A stretch of 64,000 nucleotides of DNA from Bugula neritina (lineage: Eukaryota; Bryozoa; Gymnolaemata; Cheilostomatida; Bugulidae). A program made the position numbers and the translations under genes. Positions within the stretch are counted from its first letter, which is position 1. Each line of letters opens with the position of its first letter. The stretch lies in assembly GCA_964035545.1 (NCBI GenBank), contig OZ037767.1:19880628-19944627 (forward strand), written 5' to 3'. Below are positions 23,175 to 35,799 of the stretch, in pieces. The notes beneath the pieces are model-generated. The model saw only the letters and a list, made by a program, of their open reading frames with translations. It was not told the origin of the DNA and searched no databases.

Positions 23175-26100
23175 ATGACCTCTTCACAAAAACAGGGAAA
23201 TGTAGCAGCAGAGGAAAAATATGTACATGTATCTAAATATGAAGATGAAGGTATGTGTTTTTAGAGACTGATCTTTTGGTACAAAGTTTTATTACTATGG
23301 TTATGTTTAATCCATAGAGTTTACGCATTGACTCGTTTAATCTTACATCAATTATTTCTAGAAGCTTTGAGCTATAACAGCAATGTATAACCAGGTTCAG
23401 TATAATATTTAGTACTCGAAAAAATTCAAAATCGCTAGTTATTATGGTCCTAAGAGTTGAATTATTATAATTATTTATTGCTTATTTATATAATGGTATA
23501 CATTGTAATTTATGGAATAATATGTGAATTAAAGAGTAGTTTATTAGGTTGAATAATTTATCATGCAGAACACAGTTTTCATATAGAATAAATATAATGA
23601 CTTACAGCTATCATATCAGAATTTTTATTGGTTAAGCAAGGTTTCACATCAACATAATCTGCAGGGCGACCCGATTATATATATTTATAGGATAATATAT
23701 ATTATTATAAAAAAGTATTATGTAATTATATATTCACATAACTATATATCATTACAAAAATATTTATGTTACTATATACGTACTTATAAATTTAGTATAC
23801 GAGAATATAATATTATCAAGAAAAAAACTATTGCACCATTTTGCAATTATGTATTTACAAGATTATATTCTTTTTTCTCGCCTATCTTCGCTTTGTCTGC
23901 TTTGGGTAGCGGGTATTTATTTACATGATTATATACTATTACAAAAATTTATATTACTATATGTAACTATATTATATTTATATGGGAATATGTTATCAAA
24001 AACAATTTATTGCACTATCATGTAATTATATAATTCTTTAATAACTTTAATATATTGACAGTGTATATAAATATGTGTGTATTATGTGGGATGGTAATTA
24101 TTTTGTTATATATTAATATAATGATATAATAACACAGTAATATATTGCATAAAAAAATGAATTGTATTATTACATTATTATAATATATAATGTAATATAT
24201 AATTGTATTAGTATATAATGGTAAACTAATACAGTGATTTTATTTCATATAAAATTGTAGTGCATTATAATATTATCATATTATTATATAACTTGGTATA
24301 TGATTACAGGTGCCAGGTCATCAGAAGCTGAGTGTGGGTGTATGGGATACGTGTTGGTAATGATTTCTTATCTAATAGTTATCTGCACCTTCCCAATGAG
24401 CCTGTGTGCCTGTATCAAGGTGGTGCAGGAGTACGAGAGGGCTGTTATGTTTAGACTAGGTCGTATTCTCAGTGGTGGAGCTAAGGGACCAGGTAAATGT
24501 GGCTTGGCAATTTGACATAATTTCAAAATTTGAACTAGCAAGCTGCATATCCCCATAGTTGTTTCTGTGCTGTTTCCATATTAACTTCAATTTCTCATAA
24601 TAAGACTTGCATTCAGTTTTTTCAAAAGGCAAGTAATTTGCTTTTGCTTCTCTTGTAGACAATAGGTCTACTGATTGATACAGCAAGAGCAAAGGCTAAG
24701 ATAGCTTTTTGTTTTTATATATAAAATAAACTGCTTATAACCAATTGCCAACATCTGAACCTATCAACAATCAATTGATGACCTTGCCAAGTCTAATATT
24801 GTGAATATTTTCAGGGCTATTCTTCATCCTGCCATGTGTAGACGACTACAAAATAGTTGATATGAGGACCATTTCCTTTGACGTTCCTCCACAAGAGGTG
24901 TGTATGCACAGCTACTGTAGGTTGTACTTTAGGTACCTACAACCATATGCTCTATGTACAGCTGTTCTATAAATCACTTACAGTACTGTAAGCACTGTAG
25001 CAACTGCACGTACTGTAGATACGGTAATAGTTGTAGCCTGTAGGTACTGTAAGTACTGTAAGTACTTAAGGTTGTATTATAGGTACCTACAACCATGATC
25101 TACGTGCAGCTGTAAGCACTGTGGCAACTGCACGTTTTGTAGATACTGTAGGTTCTGTAGGTACTATAGCAGGTACTGTAGGTAGGGTAGGTGGTACTGG
25201 AGCAACTGCACGTTTTGTAGATACTGTAGGTTCTGTAGGTACTATAGCAGGTACTGTAGGTAGGGTAGGTGGTACTGGAGCAACTGCAGACACTGTAGGT
25301 ATATGTAGGTACTGTAGGTGAAATATGTGATAATCGACAGACCCATCCCAGAAGCTGCTGTTGGTAAAATATAATGCAGAACCAGAAGAGAAAGACTGAG
25401 CATTGTAGAAGTTAATAAGTTGAATATTATCAACTACAATCTACATAGTAGAAAATATTTGCAGAACATATTATAATTGTGAATATAAGATACTATGACA
25501 TTGCCTATACAATGCATAATATATACAATGCACAATATTATATACAGCAATGGGCATAAGGTCCATGTGCAATATGATAACTTTTATAATATATTTACAA
25601 TGTAATGTCTAAAATGGAAATTATATATTTTTCGTGCATTTATGTAAAATATAAACTAAAAACATAACCTATAAAATCATTCTAATATATTATGTTATAT
25701 ACTATGCAATGAATACTATATCATAGTTATGCAAATGTGACCACTATGACTGCTTAGATAAATTTAAAACTGCATGAGATAATATTGCATGCAATTCCCT
25801 TGTATATGAGAATTAGTTTTACTTTTCGTCAGCGAAATTGAGGGTTAAACCTAGACACAGTATTAGTAGTGTTTGCCAGTTCAATGCAATTAACAGTCAC
25901 TTGCTTATTGCAACTTCATTTCTAATGGGCACTGCAGGTGATTACAAAATATGTAAGGCTTTTATTTGAAGAGTGGAATCATTTGGGCTATAACTTACAA
26001 AAACACGATGCAGGCAATGCTAACTCAGCAAAATATTAATAAACCCTGGAGTTCACACTTTGTAAGTACACTTATTCACTTAAAGATTTACTCAACGTTT

Positions 26101-26701
26101 GAGCCACACTACTCATTGTTGTTTCAGATACTGACGAAAGACTCGGTCACAGTTGCTGTGGATGCGGTTGTGTATTATCGAGTATTTAATGCAACTATTT
26201 CCGTCACAAATGTGGAAGATGCTAACAGATCTACCAGGCTGTTAGCACAGACAACTCTCAGAAATGTTTTAGGTAAGACAACTTTGTGTTTCAGTAAGAC
26301 CATACTGTAACACATCATAATAATATTATGATGATGTTTTTTATGCAAGCAAGGTTTTTCAGTTTAAAAAGGACTTCTCAAACAATTAATTGTCTGAAAT
26401 CTGAAAATAATTATATATTTTAATAAAGTTGTTTACTGAAAGTCATTAATAAATATTATACGCCCAAACTGAAGCAAACAAAATGCTAACAGAGTTTACA
26501 CTAACGTTCTGCTCAGGTACAAAGAATCTGTCACAAGTGCTGATAGAACGAGAGGAGATAAGTCAGAGTATGCAACTCAGTCTAGACGAAGCAACGGATC
26601 CATGGGGCATCAAAGTGGAGCGTGTCGAAATGTAAGCATGTATTACTACCCATCTGTATATTACGGTTATTATATAGTATATATATATATATTATTATAT
26701 A

Positions 26702-26783
<82 letters not shown>

Positions 26784-26814
26784 CATATACTATATAATAA
26801 TATATATATATATG

Positions 26815-26877
<63 letters not shown>

Positions 26878-27814
26878 CCTTCTGCTACTGGAACAGGACA
26901 AAGCAGAGATAGGTGAGAAAAAATTTATATACATATATGAGCCTACTACAACGCATACCTATAAGGATGTGTATTAATTTCTGTAGAAAAGACGTGAGAT
27001 TACCAGTTCAGCTGCAGAGAGCAATGGCCGCTGAAGCTGAAGCTTCTAGAGAGGCAAAGGCTAAGGTTAGCAGCTGCTAAGTTATACTAAACAAGCACTA
27101 ATGTTTTGCCGACAATGTGTTATCATATTTATATGCTATATTGTAGCCATTTATCTTTTATATTTCCTATTGTAATAATGCACAACTTGTATTTTATTTT
27201 CTATAATATTATGGTTGATTAAATTGATGTTAATAAGAACTCTTGGCTTGTAGCTACCAGCTAAATACCCCTACAGCTAATTTTAGTGCGCATGCAATAG
27301 GATAATTTCCTTACATCTCTAGGGTTATCTGCCCCTGAATGAATTACTAACCCATTCTCTAATCACAACATTGTACATTCAATACCAAATGTGAAGTGTT
27401 GACATTCAAATTATACATTTTAAAAGTAAACAGAAATGTTTTCTTTTGAGTATTGGTGAATCTTATAGGCTCTAAGCCACCTTGCTATTTTAGTGCTACA
27501 ATTATATGATGAATAAGCTGCTTCTAAACCTATATAGTTAGTTTAACCACAGATACATATATGCACTGTTGTGATTGGTCAATGGCATGTATTCCCTGTT
27601 GTGATTGGTCAATCACTGCTACATCCAGGTGATTGCTGCCGAAGGAGAGCAGGCGTCAGCCAGAGCGCTGAAAGAGGCAGCAGAAGTAATGAGTTCTTCT
27701 TCCTCCGCCCTCCAACTCAGGTACCTCCAGACTCTCAATACTATAGCTGCCGAGAAGAACTCCACCATCATATTCCCGCTGCCACTTGAATTTCTGTCTC
27801 ACATCAAAAAGTGA
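23175..27814 (+). CDS. stomatin/band 7 (SPFH) protein, second paralogue, 7 exons
   Basis: Exons 23175-23250, 24310-24492, 24815-24897, 26128-26272, 26517-26631, 26987-27065 and 27629-27814 join in phase to 288 residues with a TGA stop. The layout is a short polar N-terminus, a hairpin segment ([20 protein letters not shown]), then [98 protein letters not shown] and a C-terminal [12 protein letters not shown]. Its role is as for the minus-strand paralogue: a membrane-hairpin scaffold that oligomerises. The hairpin and SPFH start share one exon here, whereas the paralogue splits them. Conversely, the central SPFH exon of the paralogue is split here after VLG. AATAAA lies at 27854-27859. The exact start Met is the least certain part. 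Confidence 0.9.
24951..25320. repeat. GTACTGTAGGT minisatellite with a larger internal duplication
   Basis: Intronic array of short GTACTGTAGGTA-type units. Within it, a block of about 80 bp (25121-25200) is duplicated at 25201-25284. Val/Gly/Thr-rich open frames across it are repeat artefacts. Confidence 0.85.
26685..26874. repeat. long (TA)n tract with palindromic centre
   Basis: About 190 bp of almost pure TA alternation in an intron of the plus-strand stomatin gene. It is interrupted near 26783-26818 by a TAGCATATACTATATAATA / ATATATGCTATA palindrome. It can fold as a cruciform, and its true length may differ from the assembly. Confidence 0.9.
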
Positions 27815-27859
27815 GGTCTACAGTTCATCCTATCAGATTGAATCTCGATCAATAATAAA

Positions 27860-29062
27860 AAAACACTGTTTCACTGTAAGATTTACTTTACATAGTTGCA
27901 TATATTGCTACTCTAAAATTAACATAATATTTTATTAAAATAATGCATTTAAAAGTAAACCTCAACTCATAATTTATTAAAATGTACCAGTATTTTGCTT
28001 ATTTAAATGTTCTTCAACTATCATTTAGGTCTGACTTGCAGCATTTTTTGATCATGCTTCTACTAAGTTTTAGAAAAAGCAGTATTTAATATAGTAATAT
28101 CATATCTATCACAACTATTATTATAATCAAAATATAGCACAAATAAATATAATATAATTGCATAATATATATTTTGTATGTATACATCTAGATGTCTCAA
28201 AGGGATCATGTGACTACTGCTAGTCTGTTTTAGCAAGAGCTGAACCAGTAACAAATAAGAGGTCACATTCTGTGTCACATGGCAGTCACTAGATAGAATC
28301 CCTGCACAGTTGAGAGTCAAGCAGTGCCTTATCTTAATATAAACTGTTACATCCTCTCAGGATATGCCTAATAAACTATTACAATGCTGACCTAATATAA
28401 TATATGCTTTTTATTTATATAAAATATATAGACACACATTTCACTGCTAGCATGCAGCAAATAAACAATGCAATGGAAATGTTGAGCAATAACAACGCCA
28501 CAAAAAACTATTTCAACAGCACCTCAAAATATTGAGCAAAACACAGAATGCTACAGGGTATCAAATGATACGAGCAGTAATAATACAGGGTGTCACATGA
28601 TGAGAGCACTAATAATACAGGAGGGTGTCACATGATGAGGTGAGAACAGTAAAAAATTAGTTTATGAAACTGACATATAAAATACTGACCGATCATTGTT
28701 TATAGAAATACTCACTATAGGATATTAGAACACAAAGTTGAAAACATCTTACAGCTATAACAAAAATGGCAACATATTGTTCCATCTCTGACGCATATGT
28801 ACAAATATAGTATACTATTACAATACCAAAAAGCCGCTAAAACAGAAAAATAATATATTATAGAAACTTGCTGCACTGTACAATACACTTTATATCATCA
28901 ATAAGGCAAAAACAATAGGAAAGTACATAAAGATTTACTAAAAAAACTAGAAAATATAGTCAAGTACAACATAACAATAAAATTATTTTCAACGGTTGGC
29001 CACTTATAAGAAACGTTTACCTGGGCCTCAGTATAGTGCTTAGCCTACATATCCTATCAGAA
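27860..29062. other. convergent intergenic region with small repeats
   Basis: Between the stomatin and SHIPPO 3' ends. It contains three direct copies of a unit of about 40 bp around 28555-28650 (GGGTGTCACATGATGAG). Nothing else is supportable. Confidence 0.5.
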
Positions 29063-32000
29063 TCAGGATGCTGAAAAGGGGCCTAGCAGGGGCTGAAGGC
29101 CTTCCCGAGAAGATCTGGCTAAGCTGAAAGCTGGTTGGTGTTTCTTTGTGGCCGCCATGCTTGGTGAGTAAGAACCTGGACCAGGGGTCTTATCTACAGT
29201 AAGGAATATCATACTATAGAGACTGCTGTGGACTATGCTAAATATATCTACAGTCAGTTTGTGAAAACTTTAGGCTAGCAGTAGACTTTAGAAAGCTGTC
29301 TATAGAAATTATCTGCACTGCAGATGTGTTACAGAGTTTCAAGCTGCAAGTATCACAAATGTTGTGTTTAACAGAACAACACAATGAAATAAATTATGAG
29401 TTATTAAGTAATATTTGGGAACAGCTGTGGTCCAGCGGTTAGAGCGCTGCTCTAGTGAAACGTTTAGTCAGTGGTTTGGGTCCAAAGACATGCTAGAAAG
29501 GGCATTCAGTCATAATTTCCCCTGTGCTACTTTAGAAACAAGTCCTTAGTCTAACTTAAAATAAACCTTTACACTGGAGGTTTCTCACAGGGATGGTTAC
29601 TATACAATACGTGCCAGCTGTTTTCATCAGGTGATATTTAACTGATTGTATCAGTAAAGACAGAGCACTAGGTAAAAGAGTGTCAGCCAATGGCTGTTGA
29701 TCATAACCACTCACTTACCTTTCTGTACCCAAGAGTTTCCCGGATCTGTCCTGAAAGAGTGAATAACAGAGGGTGCTCTGTGATACACAATGCCATCAGC
29801 TAAGTTCTTGTTGTATGAGGCTGGAGAGGGCTGGTTCTCCGACCCAACCTTAATGAAGGCTATTTTCCTGTGGCCCATGGTATAAGCGGGAGACCGATTG
29901 TGGGTGGTCTGGTGCTCCCCTCCTATCACCAGTCTATCATTGTATGTGGAAGGAGAAGGCCACTAAAACATAACCAGTCAAACCAATAGGTTACACCCAT
30001 CTAATCTTTACACTTACACTCCAACTACGCTTTAAACTTACTTTACACTTACACTCCATCTAATCTTTACACTTACACTCCATCTACTCTTTAAACTTAC
30101 GCTCCATCTACTCTCTAAACTTACGCTCCATCTACTCTCTAAACTTACACTCCATCTACTCTTTAAACTTACACTCCATCTACTCTTTAAACTTACGCTC
30201 CATCTACTCTTTAAACTTACACTCCATCTACTCTTTAAACTTACACTCCATCTACTCTTTAAACTTACACTCCATCTACTCTTTAAACTTACACCCCATC
30301 TATTTTTTAAACTTACACCCCATCTATTCTTTAAACTGGCACTCCATCTACTTTTTAAATTTACATTTCACCTACTGTGTAACTTAACACTCTATCTACT
30401 TTTTAAACTTGCACTCTACCAACTATAAAGTTAAACTTAATTTTCTATAAAACCAGCCCAGCCATATAATTTCTATTAATGTAATCCATAGCTTCTAATC
30501 GTGAAAACTGTCTTTATCATGCTACAATAATGCTTTAGAGATTCTAATAATAATAATTATGTCCTACATCGTATAAAAGAAAATGCATACAAAAGGCATT
30601 CATTTATTCTCAAGTTATAAGATATGATAGTTCTAGAGCGCATGCATTCATGGCAAGAGATTCAAGTTCCCTAATAATGATATGAGAAATATTAGATGGA
30701 GATTTGACAGATTATAAAGGAACCCTTTTTGTTAATTATCTCATCCTGGAACATGAGCTAGTGACTGCTGCCAGACTTATAGACACCAGAGAAAAGCTCT
30801 CAGAATAACTGGACTGTTGTGATGAGTGAATGTGAAACTTACGACATTCTCTTGATTAAAGTTGGCCTTGCTGGTCCAGACCTCGGGGGACTGGTACCAA
30901 GTCTTGGACCAAGATGTCCTGCCACCCAAATCTAAACAGGAAAAACCTAACATTAGCACTAGTATTTGATTCTTAGAAGCACAACATAAATGCTTAACAA
31001 GAATTTATTGTTGAATAGACAAGCTAACACTAGAGTTGGAATCTGATAACCTTCACCTTTGTCCTCCTGTTGTATATTGAGAGAGAGCGGGGAGGGGAAT
31101 GGCTGGCAAACAAATATGTAAGTTATTCATTTGCAATTTATAAACAAAAAAGTTTTTACAAAAATTTCTTATGTCGAGTGAATCGACAAAAAAAAATTAT
31201 ATTAGAAGGTGAATTGAATAAAGAGTCTAGTTAGTGAAAAGAGTTGTTATACTGCAAGATCCAAGGTGCTGGTGAGGGCAATACTCGACTAGCATTAGAA
31301 ACCTGCAGGGTTTTAATAGGGAGGGACGAATAGCATGCCCCCATAAACTTGCAAAACAAATCCGTTAAAAAAAACGCTAGAATGTCTAAAGTTCATAGGT
31401 CTCTAAAACATTCGTAAAAAAAGTTAGGAGTGCGATTAGTTGTGCTAGAATGTAAAGGTGTTAGTTATGTATTACGAGTATACATCAAGCAGGAATAAGT
31501 CCCAGATAACAATAATTTATATTGATTTTATACTTCTATAAGACTTCAAAAGACTTTTGTTTTAGTTTAATGATCTGCATCGAATTACACATATATGTAT
31601 AGTAAACATATATTTATAAACATTGGTTTGTGTAAAAATCCTGTTGAATAAAGAAAAGTGTAGTAACGGTGTTAAAACTTGGCCATAGAATCAACATGAA
31701 ACACTGCCTTACACAAACATGGCCTTAGGACTCCACAAAGAATATTGTGGAACCAGGGGTGTGATAGGAGGAGGAGAGGGTTCCCGCCCGAAATGCAGTG
31801 AGCAGAGGGGATTTAGGAGCAACTAATCATTTAGACAAGAGACATGTTGTATCATTCACAAGTTATTGCTGAGTCAGTTTTGATTACAAATAATACATTT
31901 TGGTGATATACGAAAGCAGGTCACGTCTACATTGCTAATAGGAGCAGCTAGCAGAATTAAAATGAAGAAGAGATGAAACTAATGTCTAACACTAATACAG

Positions 32001-33327
32001 AAATACTACGTGTGCTAGTCTATTGCGAGGGCATAGAATACATACGCCAAGTCAACAATCAAGTCTTTACCTCTTCTACGTCCTAGTATATAAAACGCAT
32101 ATAAAGTATGAAGACGTCGTTATCCATCTTTTCCATACACAGCATTGAAAAGTTACTTTACTAAATAAATTTTACTAAATTAAATTTTTCCAGAGACAAA
32201 CAAATGTAAAAAATAAAATGCTGACCCAGCTAAACTGAAATATATTTCAAAAAGTTGGCTGTAGGCCAGTAATGTTATCAATCTATAATTACCATAGAAT
32301 TCTAATTCAACAAAACAATGAGAAACCATTTCATTACTGAATTATCATAATATACTTTACACAAAGTAAGAGTGTCATATAGCAATCCTAAAGAAACCGA
32401 CCTTTTTCAGACCAGCACCGAGGTCGCATCGTGTACGATGGAGCATTCGTCTCATTTAATGGCTTGGTATAGTGTGGATTGTAAGCCCATGGTCCAGGGG
32501 TGGACAGGTCGGGACGTAGAGGGGGCCTACTATCTATTATCTCTTTATATTTTATATTACATGTGCCTGAGCCTATTTGTGGACGGACAGATGCAGGATT
32601 ACCTCTGAAGTATAACATTTGGTTACATTTATACAGAACTAAATATCACAGGAAAATTATTTTAGAAGAATATGATAGACTATGTATTGTCATATTTTGT
32701 ACTGTCATATTTAATATAACTAGGACACAAGTTTTAAATATTCAAATTATAAAAATGTGGAAAAGTATAAAACATAAGAAATAGGGAGCAGCCAAGTTAG
32801 AGCCTTTGCTTACGAAGTTATGGGTTCAAACCCCGACAAAGGCCTATGGCGATGTTAGGAAGACCATCTAGTCATAATTGCTCCTGTGCCTCATCTGAAT
32901 AAGCCCTTCACCTGCTTTAACAAAAACCCCTTCCATCAGGGGTTTCTCAAAGGGAGGGTAACTATAAACTTGCGTGAGTTTTATAAAACATAAGAAATAA
33001 GGAAAAGCAAAGTGGAAACACATGAGCAAACACAACTAACATGATAATATAGTAAAATACAGGTCAAGTTTGGTTTGAAAGTTGATGTCAATATACTCAA
33101 TAGTTTGTATATACGCTAATAAATACGTAAAATCACTGCTGACATTTTATTGAAAATTGTCTACTTGAGAAAATAAGATCTAACCTGTGAGCAGAGTTTA
33201 ACCTGGCAGGAAGTTTGCGTTTCGGCAGAAGATATCGTCCGGAGCGAATAGCGCGATGATTCAAATCAGGGTGAAAGTTGCTGCTTTTTATATAACTAGT
33301 GGTGGTGGTGGGCTTTTCAATCACCAT
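29063..33327 (-). CDS. SHIPPO/STPGR repeat protein (ODF3/CIMAP-like), 5 exons
   Basis: Minus-strand exons 33327-33185, 32604-32402, 30931-30843, 29962-29719 and 29193-29063 join in phase to 269 residues. The protein carries sperm-tail PG-rich (SHIPPO) repeats: RPDLSTPGPWAYNP, then NAPSYTMRPR in exon 2; SPSTYN and SPAYTMGHR with SPASYNK in exon 4; and KTPGPGSYSPSM in exon 5. The pairing of an APxYTMGxR module with PGPGxY modules is characteristic of the outer dense fibre protein 3 / CIMAP family, which associates with microtubules of cilia and sperm flagella. The N-terminal 45 residues are basic and unlike the rest. The exon 2 donor (GTCGGT) is non-ideal but keeps phase. Intron 1 holds a SINE; intron 3 holds a minisatellite and intron 4 a second SINE copy. 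Confidence 0.85.
29417..29605 (+). mobile_element. tRNA-derived SINE, copy 1
   Basis: The tRNA-like head contains GTGGTCCAGCGGTTAGAGC (A-box region) and a degraded B-box. The body matches the other two copies: AGGGCATTCAGTCATAAT, CCTGTGCTACTTTAGAA, AAGTCCTTAG, and a GGAGGTTTCTCACAGGGATG tail. No clear target-site duplication is seen. It lies in the last intron of the SHIPPO gene. Confidence 0.75.
30005..30425. repeat. 24-bp minisatellite in SHIPPO intron 3
   Basis: About 17 units of CTTTAAACTTACACTCCATC (TACT follows) with T/G and C/T variants that become more diverged towards the right end. Confidence 0.9.
32784..32981 (+). mobile_element. tRNA-derived SINE, copy 2, with 18-bp TSD
   Basis: A 198-bp element flanked by perfect 18-bp direct repeats TATAAAACATAAGAAATA at 32766-32783 and 32982-32999. 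The head has an A-box-like segment and a B-box in GGGTTCAAACCCC. The body has GATGTTAGGAAGACCATCTA, GTCATAATTGCTCCTGTGCC and an AGGGGTTTCTCAAAGGGAGG end. The long TSD shows LINE-mediated retroposition. It lies in intron 1 of the SHIPPO gene. Confidence 0.9.
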
Positions 33328-33775
33328 TTTAAATGTGGGGGTTAAAGTTTCAAAACTTTATATTGACTGGTCATCAACCTTTTTCTATAACAATAATCAT
33401 AAAGCTATCATCATTCATTCCACATAAAACAGTAAGAAATTCAGTTTAAGATTTCTAGAAACCTAAAGAAACCTACAAAACATTAAATTCTACAAATTCG
33501 ATGCTAATGTACTTGGAAAAAGAGACTAGAAAACAAGAAAGACATTAAAATTACTATTTAATATAAATAAATTAAAATAAAGATTCAATAACTTGCTATA
33601 AATATATTACTTTTAAGTGTCATTAAGTTATTACAATACAAATATTTAAATTTATTGGAACACTCAATTTTATAGTTAAGATAACTAGAACGATTAATAG
33701 CTACTTTACACAGTATAGGCCTACTATGTTTATGGCTACAGTTATTTTTATAGTCAGTTCTGCCAAGATCACCAG

Positions 33776-35662
33776 GTGTCACAATATCCAAATGGCAGTG
33801 ATACTCATAACATATGCATATCCATCAAGGGACTTGAGTCACTTATTAGAGGTTTGGCAAATGGTAAATCACCGGGGCCGGACGGCATAAGAAAACCAGA
33901 CCTATTAGTTGATACTGAAATAAATGCCACTTGTCTTCAGCACATATACCATGCCCCACTTAAATCTGGAAAACTACCAAGAGAGGGGAAACTTGCTAAT
34001 GTAACCCCAATACATAAAGGAGGAAGCAAGGAATCACTACAGAATTATAGGCCTATCTCCCTCACAAGCATTCCGTGCAAAATGCTTGAGCACATAATCC
34101 TGCACTACCTGAATGCAACCCTTGACAATATACTTCACAACAGGCAGCATCGTTTTCGAAAGGGAATGTCATGCGATACTCAGCTGTGCTCAGCGCACCA
34201 TGACATTGCCAAAGCGTACGACCAATCACAAGACACACATGCAATTGTTCTAGACTTCAAAAAAGCATTTGACAAAGTCCCCCATTCCCTACTGCTACTG
34301 AAACTACGTCGCATTCCAGAAGTTAACCCACAGATTATAAATTTGATTCAAGATTTCATCACCAACAGAAAACAGAGAGTTGTAATCAAAGGCTCATGCT
34401 CAACTGAGCTCCCAGTAACATCGGGCCTCCCCCAAGGATCTGTACTAGGACCCACACTATTCCTGGTTTATATTAACGATTTACCAAGTTGTGTCAATTT
34501 TTGTGTCAGTCTTTATGCAGACGACACCCTGCATTTGACAAAGTCCCCCATTCCCTACTGCTACTGAAACTACGTCGCATTCCAGAAGTTAACCCACAGA
34601 TTATAAATTTGATTCAAGATTTCATCACCAACAGAAAACAGAGAGTTGTAATCAAAGGCTCATGCTCAACTGAGCTCCCAGTAACATCGGGCCTCCCCCA
34701 AGGATCTGTACTAGGACCCACACTATTCCTGGTTTATATTAACGATTTACCAAGTTGTGTCAATTTTTGTGTCAGTCTTTATGCAGACGACACCCTGCAT
34801 TTGACAAAGTCCCCCATTCCCTACTGCTACTGAAACTACGTCGCATTCCAGAAGTTAACCCACAGATTATAAATTTGATTCAAGATTTCATCACCAACAG
34901 AAAACAGAGAGTTGTAATCAAAGGCTCATGCTCAACTGAGCTCCCAGTAACATCGGGCGTCCCCCAAGGATCTGTACTAGGACCCACACTATTCCTGGTT
35001 TATATTAACGATTTACCAAGTTGTGTCAATTTTTGTGTCAGTCTTTATGCAGACGACACCCTGTTGTACCAAAGAGTAAACTCAGAAGCAGATGCTGCAG
35101 ACTTCCAGGTCAATATCGATGCAGTATATAACTGGTCCCAACAATGGAAAATGCCTTTTAATGAAAGTAAATGCCATGCTATATCATTTGGTCGCCAAAC
35201 AGGCCTTCCATCTTATAAGCTTGGGAGTACACCTGTCCAATGGACTGAAGAGACCAAGTATCTCGGTGTGACCATGCAGAGTAACCTTAAATTTGACAAA
35301 CACATTGTGCTGAAATCACAAAAAGCTAGCAGAGTCCTGGGAGCAATAAAGTTTGCGCTCCATGATGCTCCAAAAAATGGCAAACTCTTGGCTTACACCA
35401 GCCTCTGCCGTCCATTGTTGGAGTATGCAGATACCCTTTGGGATCCTTATTTAAAACCACCATACATGATATAGAAATGGTTCAGAACCGTGCTGTGAGG
35501 TTCATATCAGGTCTCAAGAGGCGAGAGAGTGTTAGTGACGCTCGATGCGAACTGGGTCTACTACCATTACAAACGAGGCGTAAAAATTATAGACTCACAC
35601 TATTGACACGTATTCTACAGTCTGAAGTCACACATGCACACTACACTTTCATCAGACTATGA
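33776..35662 (+). pseudogene. non-LTR retrotransposon reverse transcriptase, 5'-truncated, with 266-bp triplication
   Basis: Open frames at 33776-34567, 34489-34833, 34755-35474 and 35438-35662 together cover a LINE reverse transcriptase. Visible motifs are [43 protein letters not shown](V/L)[23 protein letters not shown], and a C-terminal MVQNRAVRFISGLKRRESV segment, consistent with a Jockey/CR1-type element. There is no endonuclease or ORF1 upstream, so it is 5'-truncated. A 266-bp block starting at 34266 is repeated at 34532 and 34798. Because 266 is not a multiple of three, each junction shifts frame and the copy is dead. A further one-base shift lies near 35452 in an A run. Family assignment beyond LINE is tentative. 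Confidence 0.85.
34266..35063. repeat. three tandem 266-bp copies inside the LINE RT
   Basis: Copies at 34266-34531, 34532-34797 and 34798-35063. Copies 1 and 2 look identical. Copy 3 differs at one base (GGGCGTC instead of GGGCCTC), which restores the canonical GVPQGS reading of RT motif B. Array edges share a short ...CTG/CATTTG context. Confidence 0.9.
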
Positions 35663-35799
35663 TGAGGTTGTGGAAAATCGCTCTCTCATGTCCGTAACTA
35701 TGAGATCAGCAACCCAAGGTTTACCTAACTCCATTTCTTCTCGCTCTAGCTGTTACCATCAAAGTTTCTTACCAAGAACGATACGCGACATGAGAGGAT

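Noticed and set aside
25087-25321. Val/Pro/Thr-rich and Gly/Val-rich frames on opposite strands
   Set aside because: Artefacts of the GTACTGTAGGT minisatellite.
26602-26916. 104-residue Tyr/Ile-rich frame
   Set aside because: It is exon 5 of the stomatin gene read in the wrong frame through a (TA)n tract.
33776-34567. Open LINE frame as an active host reverse transcriptase gene
   Set aside because: Frame-breaking triplication, no endonuclease or ORF1 and a further shift near 35452 show a dead element.
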